From: a virus
IMG/VR virus record: IMGVR_UViG_3300043395_002349
Coordinates: 1 to 64,000 of that record
Strand: one strand, 5' to 3'
Length of the DNA stretch: 64,000 bases
Below, one piece after another: positions 17,986 through 26,826 of this stretch. Position 1 is the first letter of the stretch. Every line of letters begins with the position of its first letter. A program made the position numbers and the translations under genes. The notes below the pieces were generated by a model. That model had not been told where the DNA came from. It searched no databases and saw only the letters and a list, made by a program, of their open reading frames with translations.

Positions 17986-18892
17986 ATGTTAATTTTAATG
18001 CTTCTTTAAAACCGTTAAGTGGTAACAAACCTATTTCTTTTTGTTTAGTAGTATCCATTTGTCTACGAATATCACCATTAGGTTTAGTAGTATCCCATTT
18101 GATATATATATCTTTTCCACTAATTTTTATTAGTTGTTCAATCATTGATTTGATTGTGATTTCTTCACCTGCACCAAAGTTAATAGTAGTATGAATTTGT
18201 CTTTCATATAATGATAAAATTGCATTTGCTACATCACCTGCATATACAAAATCTCTGATGGGCGTTCCATCACCCCATGCTTCTATTTCATTTTCTGCTT
18301 CAAATACTTTTTTACATTGAGTTGCAATAACCGTTCCTGTTCCATCAAAATTATCATACTCACCAAAAATGTTTGCTGGTCGTATGATTGCCCAATTTGT
18401 ATAACTATATTGAACTTTATATGCTTCCAATAAAACTTCACCCATTCTCTTACTCCAACTTGGAAACCAGTCTGCTTCTGATGGTAATGTTTTCCACACA
18501 CTATCTTCTACAAATGTTTCTGCCGGAGCGTATACACCAACTGAACTAACAAATATTAACCAAATATTATTCTTTGCACATTGGTTGATAATTTCAGTAT
18601 TGATTTTAAATGATGGATATAAAAAGTCTACTGGTTTTTCTTTAGCTCTTAATGGTGAACCTTTTACTCCAAAACAATTAAATACAACATCCGGAGTTTC
18701 ATAGAAAAATAATTGTTCTATATTTTCTGTTTTTGTTAAATCCATTTCATAGAATGTAAATTTTTGTGATATTGGTAAATCATCAGATTTTTTCATATCT
18801 ACACCAATTACTTCATATCCTTTTGCTAAACATTGTTTTACTAAATGTATTCCTACTAATCCACTGCAGCCTGTTATTAAAACTTTTTTCAT
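17954..18892 (-). CDS. NAD-dependent epimerase/dehydratase-like protein lacking the YxxxK tyrosine
   Basis: 312 residues, extended SDR fold. TGCSGLVG (7-14) binds NAD(P), VSSVGVYAP gives the Ser region, and RPANIFGEYDNFDG and AWGDGTPIRDFVYAGD are sugar-nucleotide epimerase/GDP-fucose synthase-like signatures. Where YxxxK is expected the sequence is DWFPSWSKRMGE: Lys148 is present but position 144 is Pro and no Tyr is nearby. The 15110 protein shows a similar change. It overlaps the next gene downstream by 32 bases and shares TAATG with the gene upstream. Sequence otherwise looks intact, with no frameshift. Confidence 0.85.
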   Translation of the reverse strand: MKKVLITGCSGLVGIHLVKQCLAKGYEVIGVDMKKSDDLPISQKFTFYEMDLTKTENIEQLFFYETPDVVFNCFGVKGSPLRAKEKPVDFLYPSFKINTEIINQCAKNNIWLIFVSSVGVYAPAETFVEDSVWKTLPSEADWFPSWSKRMGEVLLEAYKVQYSYTNWAIIRPANIFGEYDNFDGTGTVIATQCKKVFEAENEIEAWGDGTPIRDFVYAGDVANAILSLYERQIHTTINFGAGEEITIKSMIEQLIKISGKDIYIKWDTTKPNGDIRRQMDTTKQKEIGLLPLNGFKEALKLTYESYISKRNR

Positions 18893-20184
18893 TATATAAT
18901 TTTTGTTTCTATTAATTTAGAATAATAATCGTAAAGAACTTGATTTCTGTCAAATCCTAATAATAGTTTTTGATTTTGTTCAATTCTATCCATATCAAAG
19001 GTAGGAAGTTTTTCGTTTTCTTCAAAATATTTAATTAATTTTTTAATTTGTTCAAATGTTTTTACTAATCTTAACCAAGGAAATTCTTCACTATCAATAT
19101 AATCATAATCTATAAAAGGTGGAATATAAAATCCCATATCTTCCAAAATTTTTGTTGTATATCTTGGTCCAATTACAATAAACGGATGACAATTCGCAAT
19201 CGGTCTTAATACTTTTTCCGAAATCATTATATCTCTTTCAAAATATTTTGTTTCTAAAACTATTGAAAAATAACTTTCTGCATATAACCAAGCATCATTA
19301 TTCCAATTATGTAAAAGATTTTCAACATATCCTGGATCATTTTTTCTCACATCTACCGATACTTCATCATGTGGTGCATTGTCAATATAAAATTGTTTAT
19401 ATTCATTTAATATTGGCATTCCCATTGTTTCATAAAATTTTACATGTTCATCTGGAAATTCTAAAAAAGAAATATAATTATCTTCTATTAAGTTTTCTAA
19501 TCTACAAAAATTATAAAACCAAAAACGATGTTCTCTTTTTACATTTCGATTAAATGATAAAATCATTTTTCTTTTTCCTACATTTTCATACATTTCTCTA
19601 TTACACACACTAAATATGCTTCCATCGTTTTTAAAATTATGGTCTAAATCATACGTTAAAAATGGAAAAAATATATGGTTTCCTTTTGAAAATTGTTTTA
19701 TATTATAACAAGGTGTTATGGTATATATTTGTGAGTGATATTTGTTATTATTTATCCATTCATAAAATTTTGTATAAACTCCACTTTCATGAAAACTAAC
19801 AAATAAAATTTTGTTTCCCTGTTCTAAAATAGAATCATAATGTGGAAGATATTCATGTAAATCTTCCATGTGAACTTTTGGTGTAACTAAATAATAATTA
19901 GCTACTGCTCCTTCTAATTTTGGTTTATCTGTTAATACAATTTTTAAATCTTTATATTCAAATGCAACTGCATAACGTTTTTCACCATATTTTGCTCTTA
20001 GAAAAATTTCATTCAAACTACTTTGTAATTGTGAATCTCTTATTTCATCAATTACACCTGTAAAGTTATTTGACGCAAACGTTTGTGTAAAATTAAAATC
20101 TTTAACCCCATTTGGTAGTGGGGTAAACCCATCATTTATACCATCATTTGCCCAATTTTCAATATAAAAATTTATTATTTTCAT
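18892..20184 (-). CDS. Putative glycosyltransferase, GT-B-like paralogue 3
   Basis: 430 residues. The C-terminal domain has SYFSIVLETKYFERD, ISEKVLRPIANCHPFIVIG and ILEDMGFYIPPF, the cassette's shared GT-B-like pattern. In the middle is LSFNRNVKREHRFWFYNF, shared with the 20181 protein (LIFNRSVFKDHRFWYLSQ). An early segment LFVSFHESGVYTKFYEWI is mirrored there too (IIATFHEGGVHYESFF), so these two adjacent genes are close paralogues and probably a tandem duplication. ATGA overlap with 20181, TAATG with 17954. Donor and acceptor unknown. Confidence 0.75.
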   Translation of the reverse strand: MKIINFYIENWANDGINDGFTPLPNGVKDFNFTQTFASNNFTGVIDEIRDSQLQSSLNEIFLRAKYGEKRYAVAFEYKDLKIVLTDKPKLEGAVANYYLVTPKVHMEDLHEYLPHYDSILEQGNKILFVSFHESGVYTKFYEWINNNKYHSQIYTITPCYNIKQFSKGNHIFFPFLTYDLDHNFKNDGSIFSVCNREMYENVGKRKMILSFNRNVKREHRFWFYNFCRLENLIEDNYISFLEFPDEHVKFYETMGMPILNEYKQFYIDNAPHDEVSVDVRKNDPGYVENLLHNWNNDAWLYAESYFSIVLETKYFERDIMISEKVLRPIANCHPFIVIGPRYTTKILEDMGFYIPPFIDYDYIDSEEFPWLRLVKTFEQIKKLIKYFEENEKLPTFDMDRIEQNQKLLLGFDRNQVLYDYYSKLIETKII

Positions 20185-21674
20185 TTTGTTAAAATTGTAT
20201 GAAATAGTTCTTGAATTGTATCATGTGCACTAAATTTTCTACATAGATGTGAATTATAAATTACATCTTCTTTACTATCCATAAATATTTTATGTAATTT
20301 TTTACTATCATTTAATTCCGTTGTTAATTTAAGAACGGCATTCATTCTATCTTTATGATTAAAAATTTTATCATAACTTTCATCATAATATTTGTCAAAA
20401 GTTCTAAATCCTTTTTCTTTACACATTTCCAAATACAACGGGCCGGCTAATGCAATAAATGGATGATAGTATCGTAATCCTTTCACCCCTTTTTCAGAAA
20501 CCTGACAACTAGTAAATGATGATTCAGTAAGTAAAGTCATATATGTTCTTAAAAAGGTAAAATCAAAAGTAGGTTTAGCCCAATCAATCCATCCATAATG
20601 AACTCTTTTCCCTTTAACAAAATATGTAGAATCTTCAAATGTATCTATATCATCTATTTTTATAGAACCCATATCTTTTAATTCTTGCATCCATTTCATG
20701 TTTTGATTAAATTCTTCTTCTGATGTAAATGCTGCAAATCCTCTATATGTATCTTGTCCATATTGAATATCTCTATCATATGGAAAAATCATTGAAAATA
20801 AACAATCTTTTAAAACATTATTTTTATGTAATTGTGATAAATACCAAAATCTATGGTCTTTAAATACTGAACGATTGAATATTAAAAAATTCTTTTCTCT
20901 TGGTCCTTCGTATTCTAACACCTCTTCGTCATATGGATTATTAGAATACGCTCCACATGCAGTTGTGAATAACCAATCAACAAAATGACAATTTATTTTT
21001 TTATAAATAAATTTTCCTTCACAATAACTATTATGTTTTAAATGTATATTAAAATCGGCGTTTACATAATGGATATCAGTAGGGTCTAATCCTAATTCTT
21101 TACAACTCATATAAATTTTTTCAAAAAAAGATTCATAATGAACACCACCTTCGTGGAAAGTTGCAATAATTAATTTACAATCTTTATTTTTAATTGCATT
21201 TATTATTTCATCATTAAAATTAAACAAATGTAATCTATTATGTGATTGTATTTCTTCACAATTTTTTACCGTAAGTGCCGGTCTTTGAAATAAGAAATCT
21301 TCATTACCAAACAAATTAACAATATAAAAGTTTTTTTCTCCTTTTACAATTTCATTTGGTTTAATCAAATTAACTTCAAATTTAGTATCATTTTTTTCAA
21401 AATAATATTTTTTATAATTAATTTCATTAAAATAAAATAAAATATTTTCGTATAGTGTTCTTGTATAAAATACATTAAACGTTTTATCTGGATATTTTGC
21501 AGATAAATTGATTACATTATGATGATCGGTAAATCCTTCGGTAAAGAATTTTTTTGTTGATATTTCATGTAGTTTTATTTGCTCTACTGTACTTAAATAT
21601 GCATCATGTGTTAAACCATTTGGAAAAATAATTCCATCTTGTTCATATTCGTATATAAAATTAATTTTTTCCAT
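20181..21674 (-). CDS. Putative glycosyltransferase, GT-B-like paralogue 4
   Basis: 497 residues from the ATG at 21672-21674. I prefer this start because it forms the TAATG overlap typical of this operon; an in-frame ATG five codons upstream (21689) is possible. The C-terminal signature reads MTLLTESSFTSCQVSEKGVK, YYHPFIALAG and MCKEKGFRTFDKYY. It shares HEGGVH and FNRSVFKDHRFWYL with the 18892 paralogue. The N-terminal half includes YIVNLFGNEDFLF. No signal peptide or membrane segment is seen, so it is probably cytoplasmic. Part of the block of sugar-assembly genes. Confidence 0.75.
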   Translation of the reverse strand: MEKINFIYEYEQDGIIFPNGLTHDAYLSTVEQIKLHEISTKKFFTEGFTDHHNVINLSAKYPDKTFNVFYTRTLYENILFYFNEINYKKYYFEKNDTKFEVNLIKPNEIVKGEKNFYIVNLFGNEDFLFQRPALTVKNCEEIQSHNRLHLFNFNDEIINAIKNKDCKLIIATFHEGGVHYESFFEKIYMSCKELGLDPTDIHYVNADFNIHLKHNSYCEGKFIYKKINCHFVDWLFTTACGAYSNNPYDEEVLEYEGPREKNFLIFNRSVFKDHRFWYLSQLHKNNVLKDCLFSMIFPYDRDIQYGQDTYRGFAAFTSEEEFNQNMKWMQELKDMGSIKIDDIDTFEDSTYFVKGKRVHYGWIDWAKPTFDFTFLRTYMTLLTESSFTSCQVSEKGVKGLRYYHPFIALAGPLYLEMCKEKGFRTFDKYYDESYDKIFNHKDRMNAVLKLTTELNDSKKLHKIFMDSKEDVIYNSHLCRKFSAHDTIQELFHTILTK

Positions 21675-22309
21675 TAAAATATAACCCATTTACCTGTTCC
21701 ATAATGCGGCCAAACTTTTTCATAATTGTACCAAATAACTTTTTCTGCAGGTATATCTTTTTTAATTCCACCCCAAGTTGCTTCTGTTGGTGTGTTTGTA
21801 GATACACCATTATCTTCTACAACGAATACAATTGGAAGGTCTAAATTTACTGCGTATTTATGCATTTCATAAAATCCCCCAGTTTCAAATGCCATATCAC
21901 CTACAAAACACCACACTTTGTCATCTTTACCATCTCTTTTATTTGCCAATGCTACACCTGTTGCTATTGGGATGATTGCACCCACAATTGCTGATGCATA
22001 GAATCTTTGTTCTTCACTTACAATTGTAATACTTCTACCTGCTAATATTTCTTCTTCTAACCAAACTGGACAAACTCCTTTGATTAATGCGTGGTAGTGA
22101 GAACGCCAAGTTGAGAATACCCAATCGGTTTCCTTAATACGTTTACCTATTTCAATTAATTCATCTTCGTTTCCACCACTTAAATGAACAGGTCCTTTAA
22201 TTCTACCTGCTTCCCAATGGTCTGCAATCATTCTTTCGTATGCAATAAGTTCATCCTTTGTAAATCTAGCTTCTGATACAATTGGATATTTGTTTAAGTA
22301 ATTTATCAT
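21674..22309 (-). CDS. E1-alpha-like thiamine-diphosphate enzyme subunit (PP domain), compact
   Basis: 211 residues matching the core of 2-oxoacid/acetoin dehydrogenase E1-alpha. DWVFSTWRSHYHALIKG (62-78) corresponds to the family's conserved FSxxRSHxHxLAKG. The ThDP diphosphate/Mg motif is GDMAFETGGFYEMHKYA (from 137) ending in VVEDNGVSTNTP (N167), a GDG...N motif with Met in place of the second Gly. Family members are usually over 300 residues, so this is a short version that ends soon after the cofactor motif. Next to a DegT-like aminotransferase gene (ATGA overlap) and with an E1-beta-like gene at 13715-14260, it probably forms a two-subunit ThDP carboligase or dehydrogenase acting on an activated sugar. 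Reaction inferred. Confidence 0.85.
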   Translation of the reverse strand: MINYLNKYPIVSEARFTKDELIAYERMIADHWEAGRIKGPVHLSGGNEDELIEIGKRIKETDWVFSTWRSHYHALIKGVCPVWLEEEILAGRSITIVSEEQRFYASAIVGAIIPIATGVALANKRDGKDDKVWCFVGDMAFETGGFYEMHKYAVNLDLPIVFVVEDNGVSTNTPTEATWGGIKKDIPAEKVIWYNYEKVWPHYGTGKWVIF

Positions 22310-22932
22310 ATGTATTGTTTAAATATATTTTGTTTTGTTAAATCATTGTACGTTTCCCAATTACCACAGTTTTCATTATAACTATTTAATGTTTTAAATA
22401 TTTCTATTCCTTTTTTTGCGTCTTCTGGTGTCATATACATATGATAACCTATACATTCTAATTCATCTTCATTATACATTGTATTAATATGTCTTCCATC
22501 GTAAATCATAGGTCTACACCAATATACAAAATTTTTATCATTTGTCAAAATCATTCCACCCTTTCCTATATTTAAAATTTTTCTATGGTGAAATGAAAGT
22601 ATCATATAAGTTTCATCCAACGTATCGTAATACATTCCTTCATAAAAAGCAGCTGCAGCATCTACGATTGGTACTCCTCCAAACTTATATTTACCTTCCC
22701 AATGAATTTCATCAAATTTAGGAATATTACCACTATGTATAATTTGCATTGGAACAGATGCATATGTGTTTTTTGGAATTATTATTTCCGTATTTTTTAC
22801 ATTAAGATATTCTAATACCAATTTGATTGCATTTGAATTACTATCACATGCTACTGCATATTTTGACCCACAATAATTTGCAATTAGTTGTTCAAATTCT
22901 AATACTATATCCCAATCATTATTTAATTTCAT
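22306..22932 (-). CDS. Compact DegT/DnrJ/EryC1/StrS-type PLP aminotransferase-like protein
   Basis: 208 residues covering only the large PLP-binding part of a sugar aminotransferase (family length about 370). LEFEQLIANYCGSKYAVAC and EIIIPKNTYASVPMQII are typical opening segments. PIVDAAAAFY carries the Asp (D91) that contacts the PLP ring nitrogen. ILSFHHRKILNIGKGGMIL contains the Lys (K118) expected to form the Schiff base. The C-terminal small domain is missing, yet there is no obvious frameshift and the gene overlaps both neighbours normally, so the short form is probably genuine. It may aminate or dehydrate a nucleotide-linked keto-sugar, perhaps with the adjacent ThDP subunit. Confidence 0.82.
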   Translation of the reverse strand: MKLNNDWDIVLEFEQLIANYCGSKYAVACDSNSNAIKLVLEYLNVKNTEIIIPKNTYASVPMQIIHSGNIPKFDEIHWEGKYKFGGVPIVDAAAAFYEGMYYDTLDETYMILSFHHRKILNIGKGGMILTNDKNFVYWCRPMIYDGRHINTMYNEDELECIGYHMYMTPEDAKKGIEIFKTLNSYNENCGNWETYNDLTKQNIFKQYI

Positions 22933-23614
22933 CTATTGCTTTTTCACCATCAAACCAATATAAACTTCTATGTGGATTTTCGTTTGTAGAATTTGATGTA
23001 TAATAAAATAATCTAAACCCATCTCTATATTCACCATCGGGGCAATCTATCGGATTTGGGTGGCCATGAAATCCTAATTCATCATATTCCCATATAACAC
23101 AATTACCCCAATCTGGAAAATATTTTTGTACACATTTTTTGTTTTGTTTATCCCAAAATTGTATATCTCCATTCCATTTCTTATCCCAATTCCTATTTAA
23201 ATAAATAACTAATGTTAGCACTCTATTCAATTTTATATCAGCTTGCCAATTAAAATCCGTATGTACTTTTAAACTATCACCCTTACCACATCTCATATAT
23301 CCTGCACCATGTAAATGTATATCAGGAATTAAACCATTAATATTTGTTAAATTCTCTAACCACTTTACAAAATCTGATGAATGAAAATAAGAAATTAAAT
23401 CGTATGCAAATGGTGTAGTTGATTGATTATAGTTTGTCCATTCATACATCATTGAACCATTTCTATCAAATACTTTAAATTCTTTTTTCCTAAATTCAAA
23501 CAATTCTTCAACTTCACATTTTAAATTCGCTGCAGCCTGATATGGTAAAAATTTAGGAAATAACCAATGTCGTATTGGTTCTATTTCTTTTATATGTTCT
23601 TTATTTAATATCAT
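22919..23614 (-). CDS. 2-oxoglutarate/Fe(II)-dependent oxygenase 3
   Basis: 231 residues of the phage prolyl-hydroxylase-like type. KVHTDFNW gives H118 and D120; ELGFHGHPNPID gives the distal His (H183 or H185); DGFRLFYY gives R201. LVIYLNRNWDKKWNGDIQFWD and GNCVIWEY are the surrounding core strands. The family is known for a hydroxylase acting on a flexible loop substrate, but the natural substrate in phages is mostly unknown. It lies between the aminotransferase and a glycosyltransferase, with 14-base overlaps on both sides. Confidence 0.9.
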   Translation of the reverse strand: MILNKEHIKEIEPIRHWLFPKFLPYQAAANLKCEVEELFEFRKKEFKVFDRNGSMMYEWTNYNQSTTPFAYDLISYFHSSDFVKWLENLTNINGLIPDIHLHGAGYMRCGKGDSLKVHTDFNWQADIKLNRVLTLVIYLNRNWDKKWNGDIQFWDKQNKKCVQKYFPDWGNCVIWEYDELGFHGHPNPIDCPDGEYRDGFRLFYYTSNSTNENPHRSLYWFDGEKAIDEIK

Positions 23615-24740
23615 CTATAATTTTTTCAATAAAAGTATTATTTTTAACATACTCATCAAATATTTTTATATTTTCGTTTGCCATTTCATACAATTCAGTT
23701 TTTATTAATTCATATTCTTCAGTTTTTGCTTTAGCTATATAATCAATAATTTGCAATTCGTTTTTTCCTTCAAATCTTTTTAAATTTTTATAATTTAAAA
23801 ATCCAAATTTTTCCATAAAATCATCTGTAATTTTACACATTGCAATAAAAGGTTTTCCGATTGCTAACATATCATATGTTTTTTCGGTCACTAAATTTTT
23901 TTGCATATCGCCATTATCACCATTATCTGTTTCCATTAGGATTGAAATATCACTTTTGATTGTAGTATTTACAAATTTTCTAAAATTAATTTTATAATCT
24001 AAACCACCATTTCCTTGATAAAAATCATCTATTATATATTCATTTGGTAAATTAATAATAAATCCCAAATCTTCTTTGTACATGTCTTTCATTCTTTCAT
24101 ATTGTCCAAATAATTCAGGATTATATTTGTTTAATGTTTCATTTTCCTTTATATTTTTTATATGAAAACTATTTACAGAATAGAATAGATTTTTATATCT
24201 TTTATAAAAATATCTTAAATATTTAATTCTATTTGGCTTGAATGGTAGATAAACTGAAAAATCTAATCTATACTCTTTTTTATTTAATTGTTTAAATGTA
24301 TCTCTTAAATAATAGTGTGTATTCCAATCTCTATGATAAATAAAACGATTTAGTATCAATCCTAAATCAAATATACAATCCTCTTCATCAGTAATTTCAG
24401 ATACTAAATATTTTACATTTGGGTAATCTTTTGATGCTTTTTTAGGTAAATGATGGTCTAAGTTTATTGGGCATAATTCATAAAACATTTTATCAGGATT
24501 TGCTTTAATAATACTTTCCATTTCAGGATAACTTGCACAATCCCACATAAAATTTACATCATAAACAAAATCAGGTTCAAATCGTATATCATGTTTATCA
24601 ATTAAATTGTAATATGCTAATTCCCAATTGTAATCATTCATAAAATACTCATCAAATCTGGTGTTTTTAAACATAAAATAAAACTCACTTGCTCTTGAAA
24701 GTGGAGTCATTGTACCTCTAAAAAAAATTCCTATTTCCAT
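23601..24740 (-). CDS. Putative glycosyltransferase, GT-B-like paralogue 5
   Basis: 379 residues. The C-terminal signature NLVTEKTYDMLAIGKPFIAM and DFMEKFGFLNYKN follows the cassette's GT-B-like pattern, with TEK and KPFI conserved. ILMETDNGDNGDMQ lies just ahead, at the position where the paralogues have the ETSFY-type segment. The N-terminal half has LYNLIDKHDIRFEPDF-like diverged sequence without a motif I can name. TAATG overlap with rmlC upstream suggests coupled translation. The residues needed for catalysis cannot be assigned by eye. Confidence 0.7.
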   Translation of the reverse strand: MEIGIFFRGTMTPLSRASEFYFMFKNTRFDEYFMNDYNWELAYYNLIDKHDIRFEPDFVYDVNFMWDCASYPEMESIIKANPDKMFYELCPINLDHHLPKKASKDYPNVKYLVSEITDEEDCIFDLGLILNRFIYHRDWNTHYYLRDTFKQLNKKEYRLDFSVYLPFKPNRIKYLRYFYKRYKNLFYSVNSFHIKNIKENETLNKYNPELFGQYERMKDMYKEDLGFIINLPNEYIIDDFYQGNGGLDYKINFRKFVNTTIKSDISILMETDNGDNGDMQKNLVTEKTYDMLAIGKPFIAMCKITDDFMEKFGFLNYKNLKRFEGKNELQIIDYIAKAKTEEYELIKTELYEMANENIKIFDEYVKNNTFIEKIIDDIK

Positions 24741-25288
24741 TATCTATCTCTTTTTTGTAATATTGGATTTGTAGTTGGCCATTCCATTTGATATTCCGGG
24801 TCGTTCCATTTTACTACACCTTGTTCATCTGCATCTACATAACCATCTTTGTAGAATAAGTTATAGTGAAACATACAATCAGTTAATGCATAGTGTCCAT
24901 TTGCAAACCCAGGTGGAACTAACACCTGATTTCTTAATCTTTCTGTTATAATAAAACTTTCCCACTCACCATATGTTTTAGATTGAGGTCTCATATCTAA
25001 TACAACTAAATATATATCACCCACTGCTGCTTGTACTAATTTCCACGTTTTATTATCCCAATGTAATCCTCTTAATACACCTTTATAGGAACGAGAAAAT
25101 CTCCCATGAATAGAAAGTTCTTCTTTATTGTAATGTATTTGATTCATTACCGGATGTTCTTCGGAGTGATATGTTGTAAATATTTCCCCTCTATATTCTC
25201 TAAATACCGATGGTTGATACATCGGAACTTCATAACCAAATTTCTTTGATGGAGTAATTTGGAACTCATCCCATTTATTGCTCATCAT
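24740..25288 (-). CDS. rmlC: dTDP-4-dehydrorhamnose 3,5-epimerase family protein
   Basis: 182 residues, the usual RmlC length, single cupin. GVLRGLHW (70-77) carries the catalytic His (H76). LVQAAVGDIYLVVLDMR, SKTYGEW, LVPPGFANGHYAL and VKWNDPEYQMEWP follow the family order. RmlC epimerises C3 and C5 of a dTDP-4-keto-6-deoxyhexose; related enzymes act at one carbon only. It implies that the phage or host supplies a 4-keto-6-deoxy sugar nucleotide. I see RmlC here, while RmlA, RmlB and RmlD were not specifically recognised, although the four epimerase-like proteins could include RmlB or RmlD roles. The start at 25288 or 25285 (two adjacent ATGs) overlaps the upstream radical SAM gene. Confidence 0.92.
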   Translation of the reverse strand: MMSNKWDEFQITPSKKFGYEVPMYQPSVFREYRGEIFTTYHSEEHPVMNQIHYNKEELSIHGRFSRSYKGVLRGLHWDNKTWKLVQAAVGDIYLVVLDMRPQSKTYGEWESFIITERLRNQVLVPPGFANGHYALTDCMFHYNLFYKDGYVDADEQGVVKWNDPEYQMEWPTTNPILQKRDR

Positions 25289-26825
25289 TTAAATGTTTTA
25301 TAATTTCATTTTCTAAATCATCTGTTATAATTCCTTCTTCCAATGCTCTTTTTTCATAATCTTTTTTGTAAAGATTGTTTTCATCACCTCTTACTTTTCT
25401 AATTTCTTGAGTATAATCTACTTTTGTTGCTCTTACTCTTTCCCACCAATCTTCTAATTCAGGAAAAGTTTCTAAAAAGTTTTTACCTCTACGAACATCA
25501 TATTGTTGATAGAAGGATTTAAAATCTCGTTGTCTATGTCTAACATCGGATGAAAATCTATGACCTGTTGTAACTTCTCTTAGATATTCACATAATCTAT
25601 ATATTTGATTTACTAACCCCCATAAATCCGTATCATTGTAATATGAAGGTTTACTCTTAATAAAGTTTTCAACCCAATTTTGAAGGTGTTCTGCCCTTTC
25701 TAAACGTATTTCTTCAGGTAGTGTAGATACTGATTGGAAAGATGGAAAGCGTAAAATATTAAGTGTCATTAATAAAGGTGTTTTATTAATATACTTTTCT
25801 CTTAATAAATTCATTTCATCTAAAAACTCTGTAATACTAAATAAACATAATGCATTTATTGTCATCATTACATTCATTGTTCTTACGTTACCATCTCTTA
25901 AAATCTTTTCTACATTACTTATCCATCTATCCCAATTTTTTCCATCTCTGATATATTCTGCATGCTTTCCTACACTTTCACCACTTGTATAAATGTCTAT
26001 TTCTTTAAAGTTATGGGTTGCTTTAATTAATCTATCAACTAATTCTTGTTTTTGTCCTAAATTTGAATTAACTGCAAATCTTACATCACATTCTTTATTT
26101 TTTTCCCACCAATCCATTAACTTCCAAAAGTCTTTACTCATAGTAGGTTCACCACCCGTAACTCTTAATTCTCGTAATGAATGTTGTAAATCACCTTCCC
26201 ACCATTTCCAAAATGCCTCAACGTATGGATTACCCTCATTATATTTTCCATATAACATTGCATCATCGCCTGCGTGATGGAATGCAGGTGCTCCATCGGT
26301 TGTTAAATTTTGGTATGCACCATTTGTTTTGATATCGGTTTGCCATGTTGTACTAAAAGATGCATTGCAATATGAACAAGCAAAATTACAATTAGCATCA
26401 AAACTTATTTCTAATGTTTTTAAATCTACATCTTTTGTATATCCAAATTTTTCCTTTGCTTCTTTTAATTCATCATCTGAATAAATTACTGATTTATAAA
26501 CTCTATCACTAACTTTATCTACTCCTAAATCCTCTACTCGCCAACAATATTCACATTCGGCAGGTCTAATTCCTTCCAACATTTCTTTTCTCACTAATTT
26601 TTTATAATGAGTATTATGAAGCGCCTTATATGATTTTTGTAATTCTTCTAATGGTATTTTGTGTGCAGGTGGATGATGACATGAAGTAGTTTGTCCCATA
26701 TTTAACCATATAGTAGCATTGTACCACTTTGCACCACAGAATGATGGAGATATAGAATTTATTGCTCTATCTCTATATTCTTGATATGATTCATCGCCTT
26801 TTTTACCCCAAACAAATTTAGCCAT
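25275..26825 (-). CDS. Radical SAM protein, twitch-type, paralogue A
   Basis: 516 residues. The radical SAM cluster motif is DANCNFACSYC (C146, C150, C153, spacing Cx3Cx2C), followed by ELRVTGGEPTMSKDFWKLMD, the GGE motif that binds SAM. A Cys pair CEYCW (91-94) near the N-terminus, with SFCGAKWYNATIWLNMG before it, marks the twitch-domain family often seen in phage and bacterial glycan clusters. The substrate is unknown; relatives are suspected to modify sugars or peptides. It is paralogous along its whole length to the 28482 protein. Iron-sulfur assembly would depend on the host. Confidence 0.9.
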   Translation of the reverse strand: MAKFVWGKKGDESYQEYRDRAINSISPSFCGAKWYNATIWLNMGQTTSCHHPPAHKIPLEELQKSYKALHNTHYKKLVRKEMLEGIRPAECEYCWRVEDLGVDKVSDRVYKSVIYSDDELKEAKEKFGYTKDVDLKTLEISFDANCNFACSYCNASFSTTWQTDIKTNGAYQNLTTDGAPAFHHAGDDAMLYGKYNEGNPYVEAFWKWWEGDLQHSLRELRVTGGEPTMSKDFWKLMDWWEKNKECDVRFAVNSNLGQKQELVDRLIKATHNFKEIDIYTSGESVGKHAEYIRDGKNWDRWISNVEKILRDGNVRTMNVMMTINALCLFSITEFLDEMNLLREKYINKTPLLMTLNILRFPSFQSVSTLPEEIRLERAEHLQNWVENFIKSKPSYYNDTDLWGLVNQIYRLCEYLREVTTGHRFSSDVRHRQRDFKSFYQQYDVRRGKNFLETFPELEDWWERVRATKVDYTQEIRKVRGDENNLYKKDYEKRALEEGIITDDLENEIIKHLNDEQ

Positions 26826-26826
26826 A

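Noticed and set aside
18283-18501. 72-aa minus-strand ORF in the 17954 epimerase gene
   Set aside because: Different frame of an intact epimerase; no recognisable protein features.
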